In this document: positions 43,970 to 51,803 of the stretch, one piece after another
Position numbering within the stretch: position 1 is the first letter of the stretch
Layout: every line of letters starts with the position of its first letter
Assembly: GCF_019343475.1 (NCBI RefSeq)
Contig: NZ_CP072453.1
Coordinates: 620,001-684,000, forward strand
DNA length: 64,000 nucleotides
Direction of reading: 5' to 3'
From: Providencia sp. R33
GTDB lineage: Bacteria > Pseudomonadota > Gammaproteobacteria > Enterobacterales > Enterobacteriaceae
Translations under genes and position numbers: made by a program
The notes under the pieces: model-generated
Databases searched by the model: none
Told to the model about the DNA's origin: nothing
The model's input: only the letters and a program-made list of their open reading frames with translations

Positions 43970-45141
43970 TTAGAAATTGTAAGATACTGATATTTTCGAC
44001 TGCAATTTTATCTGCTTGGGCTTTCAATATAAATTTGGCTTATTCAGCGGTGGTTGGAAATGCAACATTACAGCTCAACGGCACGTTGGATATGACTGTG
44101 GCGGAAAGGGAATCTCATGAAGTCAATGGGGTTCTAACGGGTGATCTTTCAATGACTGCAACGCCTATATACTCAACGGGTAAAGCGTCGTATTGGAGTA
44201 GTTTAACGCCATTTATTGGTATTAGTAATGAAGAGACTAAGTGCAATACAACTGCATTTGTGATACGTCCATCCACGTTGGTGGCATATGCTTTGCCATT
44301 AACGAATAATGGAAATCAAACAGGCAAAGCTTATATTGTTCCAAAAATACATTATGAAATGACGACAGTGGGTAATAAATGGTTTGAGCCTTATTATAGT
44401 GGAACATTTTATGAAAAGCCGCCAACAGGTTTATCGGCTATACCCGATAGAATAACGAACTCGTGTTTTTATGCGAAGGACAATTTTACTACCATACCAG
44501 CAGGAGGTACAAAAAATATCAGTATATCAGCAGAAAGCCAGCAAATAATTTATGCAGATAATGATATAGCGCCTGGACAATTTGCGTATACAAGCACGCT
44601 TCCATTATATATAACAACGGCTGGAAGAGTTGATTCTGCGATAAGCTCGATAAAAGTAGATATTAGAGCGAACTTAACGGTACTGCGTTATTGTGAGGTG
44701 AGTAGTGTAACAAACACTAAAATAGAACATCAATTCACAAACGAGATGGAAAATATTCAAAATTCCACGTTAACGGTTCAGTGCAATGGCAGCCGACAAG
44801 ATGTGTTAAATATGGTCGCACTAGCGAAAGAAACAACATATGACGCAGGTGAACCAACTAAATTATTATTGCAGCCAACGGATAGTGCAATGAAATCAGA
44901 TGTGTTGCCATGGGTTTTAGGTATTATCCAACCAGCAGGAACTTCTGCAACTTTAAGTTGCAGAGATGTAGGGAAAGATAATTTAATTCATTTTGATGGC
45001 CAAGAAAAAAGTATAGGAATTAAAATTGTTCCAAGCAAACCAATGTTATTAAATATTAAGTGGGCTTTATGCCGGACTCCAGAAGTGAAACCGGGAAATT
45101 ACCAAGGAAAAACAGAATTAAGCTTTTTTGTGAAAAGTTAA
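43966..45141 (+). CDS. fimbrial tip/adhesin-like protein, last gene of the operon
   Basis: A 391-residue exported protein that overlaps the usher stop by 4 bp (ATGA). A signal peptide ends near LAYSA. About 220 residues with few cysteines follow (TKCNTT, NSCFYAK), then a C-terminal region with three cysteines (RYCEVSS, VQCNGSR, LSCRDVG) and a final strand GKTELSFFVKS. Position at the operon end and size suggest a tip adhesin, though I do not recognise a characterised binding domain. Its expression depends on reading through the frameshifted usher. Confidence 0.7.
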   Translation: MIRNCKILIFSTAILSAWAFNINLAYSAVVGNATLQLNGTLDMTVAERESHEVNGVLTGDLSMTATPIYSTGKASYWSSLTPFIGISNEETKCNTTAFVIRPSTLVAYALPLTNNGNQTGKAYIVPKIHYEMTTVGNKWFEPYYSGTFYEKPPTGLSAIPDRITNSCFYAKDNFTTIPAGGTKNISISAESQQIIYADNDIAPGQFAYTSTLPLYITTAGRVDSAISSIKVDIRANLTVLRYCEVSSVTNTKIEHQFTNEMENIQNSTLTVQCNGSRQDVLNMVALAKETTYDAGEPTKLLLQPTDSAMKSDVLPWVLGIIQPAGTSATLSCRDVGKDNLIHFDGQEKSIGIKIVPSKPMLLNIKWALCRTPEVKPGNYQGKTELSFFVKS

Positions 45142-45231
45142 TTATTGATGGATAAAGTGTGCACTGTTTTGGCAGTAACCAACGTTTATGCCACGTTGAT
45201 GGGGTGGTATCGTATTAGTTAAAACCGATAT

Positions 45232-45258
45232 GTGAATGGCGAAATCCCCGCCATTCAC
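45232..45258. terminator. inverted repeat at the end of the fimbrial operon
   Basis: GTGAATGGCG/CGCCATTCAC, a 10-bp perfect stem with a 7-nt loop, between the convergent fimbrial operon and the acyltransferase fragment. Probable bidirectional terminator; only moderately T-rich on either side. Confidence 0.75.
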
Positions 45259-45264
45259 TTCAGG

Positions 45265-46035
45265 TTATTGCTTTATTTTCTTCGATAATTTGATGGATAT
45301 TGTATCCACTTTAACGAAAATGCTTGCGATAATAATAGATAGAATGATGATAGCTGCGCTATTAATCAACGAGTTTTCAAAATCGTATAAATAAAACAGA
45401 TTTGAGAATACATAGATTGTAGCCCAGTGGATTAAATAGAGCGGAAATGATAAAGAACCAAACCAGACTAAAAATGAATGAGAAAGGAACCGTTGAATAG
45501 CCGTATTGCTCATCACACCTAATACAATCAAAACACCAGATAGAAAATTGAATATATCATAACTATGTTTACCAGCTAGGTTTGCAATGTAACTATAGCT
45601 TAGGCTAGATGTATGTATACCAGCAAAATACAGACCTAATATGATTAATAGCAGGCTAACGGCATTGTTTTTATACTCGCTAAATTTTTCTTTTATGAGC
45701 ATCCCAATATAAAAACTGAAAATACCTAGAAATACAGTCGTATTAATCGCCATGAACAAGATAGCGATGATAAACATAACCCTTAAAGGGTGTTTTTGTT
45801 TATAAGCAATAAACAAAGCCAGTGAACCATAAAACTCAATCGCCATTGTCCATAGCACAGGGTTATATTCTATCGATCCTCTAAGATAGAATATTGAGCG
45901 AACAAGCCCGTAATATAGAGCATTAAGGAAGCCTGCATTCTTAATTTCAAAAGCGTCATTTATATAATTATCACTTTGTGCAAGATGATAGTGATTAACT
46001 AAAACATAGGCAAAATAGGCAACTAAGCAAGACAT
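45265..46035 (-). pseudogene. acyltransferase family 3, 5'-truncated
   Basis: A 256-residue multispanning protein matching the C-terminal two thirds of OafA-type acyltransferases, which acylate surface sugars. Visible segments are NPVLWTMAIEFYGSLALF (the WTL-x-x-E-like motif) and the SFPLYLIHWATIYVFS helix. The N-terminal about 100 residues with the family's RG-x-AA and catalytic His helix are missing. Upstream, the frame meets a TAG ten codons before the first ATG, and the lost part is not found in the next 400 bases. It is therefore probably a remnant. No partner genes. Confidence 0.7.
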
Positions 46036-46429
46036 AGCTGCTGTAATGCTATGAATTTTCTAATAAACTTCAATGTTTATTCGTTATTGGTTCTTGTATA
46101 AAACAGATGGATGTTGTCCAGGATATGAATGATGTTGTCTAAAACCTAGAATAACATCCTTGATTCTTACGGTATTGAACATTATTAGCCACAATTTAAA
46201 TTAATCAGAAAAGTTAAATTATTGATAATTATTGTTAAATATGGATTTTATTGAAAATAAATTATAATTAGTCTATTAGAAATTAAACTAAAAAAGGCCC
46301 ACATGCCTAATGCGGCCTTAATATTTTTCGGTTAACATAAGTTTTAATATCCATCTTCGTTAATTGGGACGTATTCATATAGATATTAATAGGACCTTCG
46401 ATGGATTCATTGGTGGAATTTTAACTAAT
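46036..46429. other. intergenic region downstream of the ureide genes
   Basis: About 390 bases, mostly AT-rich, between the acyltransferase remnant and the racemase-like gene. It holds the operon terminator at 46290-46320. The part near 46040-46190 has no readable acyltransferase N-terminus. Confidence 0.5.
46290..46320 (-). terminator. terminator of the leftward ureide operon
   Basis: Read leftward, AAGGCC and GGCCTT enclose an inner imperfect CAT/ATG stem and are followed by a run of T residues, about 110 nt past the racemase-like gene. Confidence 0.88.
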
Positions 46430-47302
46430 CTATTGTTTTTTTAAGAGAAAATCAGAAAGTTCTGGTGATAAATTTTGGCTGCTCATTTTAGGTGATGGTG
46501 TTTGCTGGCTACGATTTGGCTGGGGAACGTACTTTGCTAGAGTGAGTGCCGTTGAAATGGTTACCGCTAGATTATCAATCAGTGGAACACTTACTCGCTC
46601 ATGAATGATTGCAGGGAAGCCTGCGAGTGCAGCACCCCCTAAAATGACACAGGATGCCCCATCTTTTTGTGCACAGGTATCGCTGAGTTTCACTATCATT
46701 TCATAAGCTTTATCTGGATTGTTAACGATTTCTGCACCTGTCATTGAAACCGTTCTCACGGAAGCTAACCGGCTTGCTAGGCCAAAATTTTCAACTTGTT
46801 TTTCCAAAATAGGCTTCCATTTTTCACCTCCTGAGAGAATTGAAAATTTACGTCCAAATAGTAGAGCAGCGGATAGAGAGGCTTCGAGTAAGCCGATGAC
46901 GGGAAAAGGCACCATCTCTTGTAAAATAGAGGCTTCGCCGCAGCCGAAACCCGCAATAATCGCGGCATCAAATTGTGCGTCTTTTTTAAGTTGTTTAGCC
47001 ATCATATCAATGAGTGAATGCATTGCGATACCGATAGCAACCTCGCTGCCGATATAGTCAGGCCCAAAACTGGATGTTAGCCCAACAACCTCGACATTAT
47101 CACCTGCAGCTTTACGTGTTTCAGAGACGATGAGCTGAGTAAATTTCTCAGAAGTATTTGGATTAAGGACTAATAAGCGTATTTTTTTCATTACATTATT
47201 GGCCGCTGAGTCGGTAGATGCGATAGTTTTTTGGGTCACCGCTATAGTCGCTAAAGCCGATGCTCCGAGTATAAAATTTCTACGGCTGTTATTCATATTC
47301 AT
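46430..47302 (-). CDS. Tat-exported Asp/Glu/hydantoin (allantoin) racemase-like protein
   Basis: A 290-residue protein. Residues 6-12, SRRNFIL, followed by a mild hydrophobic stretch, are a Tat signal; cleavage is likely near residues 28-34. The catalytic domain begins IRLLVLNPNTS, as in hydantoin and allantoin racemases. The first catalytic Cys is Cys121 in AGFGCGEAS. At the place where relatives usually have LGCAGM, this protein has LGGAAL (about 221-226), so the second cysteine appears missing, although Cys218 is nearby. The context, with OHCU decarboxylase and allCDE, suggests a role in allantoin stereochemistry, apparently in the periplasm. The C-terminal 30 residues are polar and extra. 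Confidence 0.75.
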   Translation of the reverse strand: MNMNNSRRNFILGASALATIAVTQKTIASTDSAANNVMKKIRLLVLNPNTSEKFTQLIVSETRKAAGDNVEVVGLTSSFGPDYIGSEVAIGIAMHSLIDMMAKQLKKDAQFDAAIIAGFGCGEASILQEMVPFPVIGLLEASLSAALLFGRKFSILSGGEKWKPILEKQVENFGLASRLASVRTVSMTGAEIVNNPDKAYEMIVKLSDTCAQKDGASCVILGGAALAGFPAIIHERVSVPLIDNLAVTISTALTLAKYVPQPNRSQQTPSPKMSSQNLSPELSDFLLKKQ

Positions 47303-47338
47303 TTTGAACTGTCCTTAGTTGAAATAACATAAATGTGA

Positions 47339-47917
47339 TTATTGAACGGTATCTAATAAACGAAATAGGACAATCTTGTATTCTTGCTGTAAAGCAATTT
47401 TAAATTCTGGATCTCTTGTATTATTGATTCTGGTTTTAAGAGAAGAGAAAATCTGTTGTTTAGTGGCCTTTTTAACGGCCAATAAAAAAGGGAAACCAAA
47501 TTTTTCATTATATTCTTTATTTAATTTAGCCAGTTCTTTGGCCTCTTCCTCTGTGCATTCATTAAGCCCAGCACCTGATTGTTCCCCTTGTGACAAGGCT
47601 GCGATGTTATTATTGCGCAAATTTTTGCACGCTAATTGAGGATGAGATTTAATGAGCTCTAATTGTTTCTCTGCTCCCGATTTTTCAACCACATTAACAA
47701 GATCAATATACATATTAACAAACCCAGTGAAAGGGCGTTTAGAGGCACTCTCGACAATAGGCCACGTTGCATCTTCAAATATATTCGAGAATGTTTTTTC
47801 GTAATCATTAACACTCATTTTATTTACTTCATCAATATTATAAACTTGACTGGCAGTTGCATAGATTGCAGAAAGTAACAAAGGCAAAGAAATTAGAGCG
47901 TATTTAATGAGTTTCAT
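47339..47917 (-). CDS. OHCU decarboxylase with a Sec signal peptide
   Basis: OHCU decarboxylase converts 2-oxo-4-hydroxy-4-carboxy-5-ureidoimidazoline to (S)-allantoin, the last step from urate. The 192-residue protein starts with a classical signal peptide (MKLIKYALISLPLLLSAIYA, then TASQ). The mature domain has the family residues: the HP pair in KSHPQLACK (His92), the LSQGEQSGAGL segment with Glu112, and KFGFPFLLAVK. Known enzymes of this family are mostly cytosolic or peroxisomal, so export is unusual. It lies 36 bp upstream of the racemase-like gene. The start is supported by AAAGGAATAG. Confidence 0.85.
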   Translation of the reverse strand: MKLIKYALISLPLLLSAIYATASQVYNIDEVNKMSVNDYEKTFSNIFEDATWPIVESASKRPFTGFVNMYIDLVNVVEKSGAEKQLELIKSHPQLACKNLRNNNIAALSQGEQSGAGLNECTEEEAKELAKLNKEYNEKFGFPFLLAVKKATKQQIFSSLKTRINNTRDPEFKIALQQEYKIVLFRLLDTVQ

Positions 47918-48086
47918 ATCTATTCCTTTATATAATGGTAAAGTTAAGTTTAATTTGAAAAGTAAATTTTTAAGAAATTAAAGGCATTAATAAATAATGC
48001 CTTTGGTTGTGAGTGTAACTATTTTATTTTTTGCAATTCAAATAATTTAGAATATAGATAATGAATTGCAAAATAGTTACTTGAAA

Positions 48087-48872
48087 TTATAGTTCAATAT
48101 CACGGTTACAATCTTTAGAATAAATATAGCTAAACTCTTCATCGCCAACAGCATAACCTGCTTGCAGTGCATATGATGCCATGAAAATATAATCACCTTT
48201 CTTGACAGGAACCCAATCATTATCGAGGTTATACATACCCTTACCCGATAATATTAACGCACCATGTTCTTGATAATGGGTTTCGATATAACCGTGGCTA
48301 GCACCTGGTTGGAAGGTTAGAATATGGATATTCATATCAAAACCAAGGTCTTTAGGTAATAAGTCTTGTAAATGAACGTTGTGCATTCCTTCATAATCAA
48401 TTTTAGGAAGCTCGTTGACGTTACCACAAACCACGTGTGCTTTATGGCCCTCTGTTGGTTCATAAATGCGTTTGTATAAAAATATTTTTGAAGGGTTACC
48501 CTTGTTATTATTTTTAAAGCGCATGGTGACACCTGCTGGGCAATACAGGTAACCACCTTGGGTTAATTTATGTTCATCTTTATCAGAATAAGCAATGAGT
48601 TCACCTTCAATGACATAAATAATACATTCAATTTTACCGCCACCAAAACCCGCTAAGTTACCACCTTCATTGAATAAGGTTCCGATGTAGTCAACAAAGC
48701 TAGCCCCTAATTTTGGGGTGGATAAAATTGTCATATTACAGTCAGTAAAACCGGGAATAATATTACAAACAACCCCGTTAGGTGGAATGATGGCATAATT
48801 ATCTTTTTTGATAATTGCACGTGATGCCAAAATATCATTTGGGTAGCCAATTTGATTATCTAAATAACCCAT
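48087..48872 (-). CDS. allE: (S)-ureidoglycine aminohydrolase AllE
   Basis: AllE releases ammonia from (S)-ureidoglycine to give (S)-ureidoglycolate, protecting stereochemistry after AllC. The 261-residue bicupin has two barrel halves. The C-terminal half carries the metal-binding cupin set: FQPGASHGYIETHYQEHGA, containing the His/Glu/His ligands, and GKGMYNLDNDWVPV. No signal peptide, so cytoplasmic. It lies 58 bp after allC. AGGAGAG before the ATG is a strong ribosome site. Confidence 0.94.
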   Translation of the reverse strand: MGYLDNQIGYPNDILASRAIIKKDNYAIIPPNGVVCNIIPGFTDCNMTILSTPKLGASFVDYIGTLFNEGGNLAGFGGGKIECIIYVIEGELIAYSDKDEHKLTQGGYLYCPAGVTMRFKNNNKGNPSKIFLYKRIYEPTEGHKAHVVCGNVNELPKIDYEGMHNVHLQDLLPKDLGFDMNIHILTFQPGASHGYIETHYQEHGALILSGKGMYNLDNDWVPVKKGDYIFMASYALQAGYAVGDEEFSYIYSKDCNRDIEL

Positions 48873-48930
48873 TTTATCCTCTCCTAAGTAATTTCATTAT
48901 TTGTTGTTTTGGCTATATGTTGCAGGAAAT

Positions 48931-50163
48931 CTATTCCAGATAGGCCAATTTATATAAAACTTCCGTCAGTAATTTCACGCCTTCAGCGAGATCGCTTAAT
49001 GTAGTGGCTTCCGCAGGATTATGGCTGATCCCTTTAATGCTGGGAACGAACATCATGACGGTTGGAACAATAGGGGCAAATATTTGTGAGTCATGGCCAG
49101 CACCACTGTGCATGACTTTATAGCTATATTGATTTTCATCACAAATTTCTTTTACGAAAGTAACTAGCTGCTCATCCATTGGAATTGGTGTTTCGTCCAT
49201 CCAGAGGTCGATTTTTACCTCAATACCCATTTCAGCGCAAATTCGTTGAATATCGTTCTCTATCATAGCGGTGAATTCAACTAGCGTTGCTTTATCGGTA
49301 TGGCGACAATCAATCGTAAAATCAGTTTGGCCTGGAACCACATTCACCGTATTTGGATGGGGAACCACTCGACCAAACGTGAGTACTAATGGGTCACCAT
49401 ACTGTTTGGCTTTTTCAGTGGATTCATAACAAATGCGGCTGAAGGCACAGATAGTATCTTTGCGATACCCCATTGGCGTTGTGCCTGCGTGATTGGCTTC
49501 ACCTTTTAAGGTTATATTGTAACGACGTTGACCAACAATGCTATTCACAACGCCAATTGTAATATGCTCACGTTCTAGCACATTACCTTGTTCAATATGT
49601 AATTCAACAAAGGTTTTAATATCACTGCGAGGCTTTTGGTTGGTGGGGCGAAATTTAAAACCAGCTTGCGACATAGCGTCAACAAAATTGACCCCTTCAG
49701 CATCTGAAATATGTTCGACGTCTTTCTTTTTGGCGATACCGACAATATTTTTGCTACCCCAGTACACGTAAGGGAAGCGGCTACCTTCTTCTTCCGCTAA
49801 GGAAACAACCTCTAATGTTCTGAGTGGCTGGCCATATGTTTTATGCAGATAATCTAAAGCAATATAGGCGGCCTCAATTCCGAATTGCCCGTCTAGATTT
49901 CCACCATTAATAACGGTATCGATATGTGATCCTGATAAAATCACTTGATCCGGATATTTACTGCCCTTGAGTTGACCGAACAGATTGCCAATATCATCGT
50001 AATAGGCATATAGACCAGAACCTTCGAATGCATTTTTTAACGCTTTTTGTGCACTAACCCATTCTTGAGTATAAAGCAGGCGTGTCATGCCATTATTTTC
50101 TACCGCGCCGTGTTGAGACAGCCAATTTGAAGTTTCTTTAACTTCTTTTGTAAAGTCCTTCAT
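48931..50163 (-). CDS. allC: allantoate amidohydrolase AllC
   Basis: AllC hydrolyses allantoate to ureidoglycine, CO2 and ammonia. The 410-residue M20-family metalloenzyme has the bimetal ligands in SGSHIDTV, NGGNLDGQFG, AEEEGSRFPYVYWGSKNI, ELHIEQG and MHSGAGHDSQIF, and a HAGTTPMGYR substrate segment. Two ATGs lie six bases apart; 50163 has AGGTGG 7 nt upstream and gives a protein close to E. coli AllC (411 aa), so it is preferred over 50169. A 235-bp gap separates it from allD. Confidence 0.94.
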   Translation of the reverse strand: MKDFTKEVKETSNWLSQHGAVENNGMTRLLYTQEWVSAQKALKNAFEGSGLYAYYDDIGNLFGQLKGSKYPDQVILSGSHIDTVINGGNLDGQFGIEAAYIALDYLHKTYGQPLRTLEVVSLAEEEGSRFPYVYWGSKNIVGIAKKKDVEHISDAEGVNFVDAMSQAGFKFRPTNQKPRSDIKTFVELHIEQGNVLEREHITIGVVNSIVGQRRYNITLKGEANHAGTTPMGYRKDTICAFSRICYESTEKAKQYGDPLVLTFGRVVPHPNTVNVVPGQTDFTIDCRHTDKATLVEFTAMIENDIQRICAEMGIEVKIDLWMDETPIPMDEQLVTFVKEICDENQYSYKVMHSGAGHDSQIFAPIVPTVMMFVPSIKGISHNPAEATTLSDLAEGVKLLTEVLYKLAYLE

Positions 50164-50398
50164 ATCCATACCACCTAGTGATTTTCATACTGTGTGCTGT
50201 AGCAACAAAACAGTTTGTGTTGTCACTAAAGCGCGATATTTGTTTTCATAGGCAAAAGAAAATAATTAATGGCTCTACTGTATCTTTGTTATATTTGGCA
50301 AGGTGCCCCTAATCTCTTATTTATCGAGTGACTAGGGGTAGAACGATGCAATAAATATTGGCAGGAGATCCGATTAATCATCGTATTTCCGTATTTAT

Positions 50399-51445
50399 TT
50401 AGCTGGCAAATGGTGATTTATTGTCATAGGATTTTTGGTAAATATCATCAGAGACCAAATAATCATAAATTTCATCGACAATATCGATACCATTTACTTC
50501 ACTTTGTTTTTCTCTTGCTAAGCTATTTTGTCCTGGGAATTGAACCTTATCGAAGCCTGGAGCAGGTTTAACGGCATTGAGTTCATTCATGACTTGAGTG
50601 ATGTGTTTGCGGAACATCACAGCGTCAGTAAAATAAGCAGGGTTGATAACAATATGTAATTGTCCTAGTTCTCTTCCTTGTGTTAAATCGTGGTACATAG
50701 AACTGACGTGTTTACCAAAAGGCAGCCCAAGTAATACACCAGAGAGAATATCGACCATCATCATCAATCCATAACCTTTAGGCCCTGCAATTGGGACTAA
50801 TGCCGTTACTGCAAATGGATCTGTTGTTGGGTTTCCGTCTTTATCTACAGCCCAAGTATCTGGAATTTTTGCATTTTTTGAACGAGCATCTAACACTTTG
50901 CCCCAGGCTTGTACGGTAGTCGCCATATCAAAAGTGATATTATCTGTTTCACCCGGTGCAGAGAACGCGATAGGGTTAGTACCATAGTAGGTTTCAGCAC
51001 CACCATAAGGCACAACCATCGGGTCTGACTGGCAAACTGAAATACCTATCATGCCAGCACTAGAAGCCTGTTGAACAAAATAAGACAATGAGCCACTGTG
51101 ACCTATGCGGCGCACACCGACTACGGCAATCCCATTTTCTTCTGCCATTTTAATGGCTTCGTCCATACTCAATTTGGCGGCTACATGGCCTGCACCGTTA
51201 TCACCGTCAAAGACAGCACTACAAGGACCTGTTTTATCAAAAGTAAAATTAGGTGAGTTATTTGTGCCACCTTTCGAAATGCGCTCTGCATAATATTCGA
51301 CACGTACTGCACCGTGGGAGTGGATACCCTTTGCATCGGCATGGACAAGGACATCAGAAACGATATCAGCATGATCTTTAGATAATCCTGCCGCATGGAT
51401 TTTATTAGCGATGAGCTGATGGAGTTTTTCTTTAGAAACTTTCAT
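50399..51445 (-). CDS. allD: ureidoglycolate dehydrogenase AllD
   Basis: AllD oxidises (S)-ureidoglycolate to oxalurate with NAD+, directing nitrogen toward oxamate and carbamoyl phosphate. The 348-residue protein belongs to the malate/lactate dehydrogenase (Ldh_2) family; ADAKGIHSHGAVRVEYY contains the catalytic His, and VPYGGAETYYGTNPIAFSAP is typical. Divergent from fdrA across a 358-bp control region; in E. coli this promoter is AllS-activated. Confidence 0.93.
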   Translation of the reverse strand: MKVSKEKLHQLIANKIHAAGLSKDHADIVSDVLVHADAKGIHSHGAVRVEYYAERISKGGTNNSPNFTFDKTGPCSAVFDGDNGAGHVAAKLSMDEAIKMAEENGIAVVGVRRIGHSGSLSYFVQQASSAGMIGISVCQSDPMVVPYGGAETYYGTNPIAFSAPGETDNITFDMATTVQAWGKVLDARSKNAKIPDTWAVDKDGNPTTDPFAVTALVPIAGPKGYGLMMMVDILSGVLLGLPFGKHVSSMYHDLTQGRELGQLHIVINPAYFTDAVMFRKHITQVMNELNAVKPAPGFDKVQFPGQNSLAREKQSEVNGIDIVDEIYDYLVSDDIYQKSYDNKSPFAS

Positions 51446-51803
51446 ACATAAATAACCCTTTAGTGTTTTTGAAGTTTAATAAAACTCTTTGCTGATACCA
51501 ATGTAGCAATTAAATTATCTATAAATGTGATCTAGATTATTTTTATTCGATTTTATAAAAAATTGTGCAAATAGTCGCTTAATTATTAGAACGAATCTAA
51601 TAGTTTTAAATTTGGTGTTTTTTCTTTTAATGCCCAGTGTATTTTAAAGGAATTTCTAACAATATATAAAGTGTGAGCATTCTCAACTTATTTATAAGGT
51701 TTATTTGTAATTTTATTTTTCAATAAATGCCTATTTACTTTTTTATCTCATTTATTGAGTAAATAAAACTTCAATTAATAAAAGTTGTTTAAAGGATGTC
51801 ACT
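51446..51803. other. divergent control region allD / fdrA
   Basis: 358 AT-rich bases holding the promoters of the leftward allDCE group and the rightward fdrA group. The only clear motif is the CRP-like site at 51523-51544. No TTGGAAAA AllR palindrome is present here, agreeing with E. coli, where this region is driven by AllS rather than blocked by AllR. Confidence 0.6.
51523..51544. promoter_or_regulatory. candidate CRP-binding site in the allD-fdrA control region
   Basis: The left half, AAATGTGATCTAGAT, matches the ideal CRP site base for base; the right half (TATTTTT) is degraded compared with CACATTT. It lies 78 bp upstream of allD and 260 bp upstream of fdrA, so it better suits allD. 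Confidence 0.6.
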
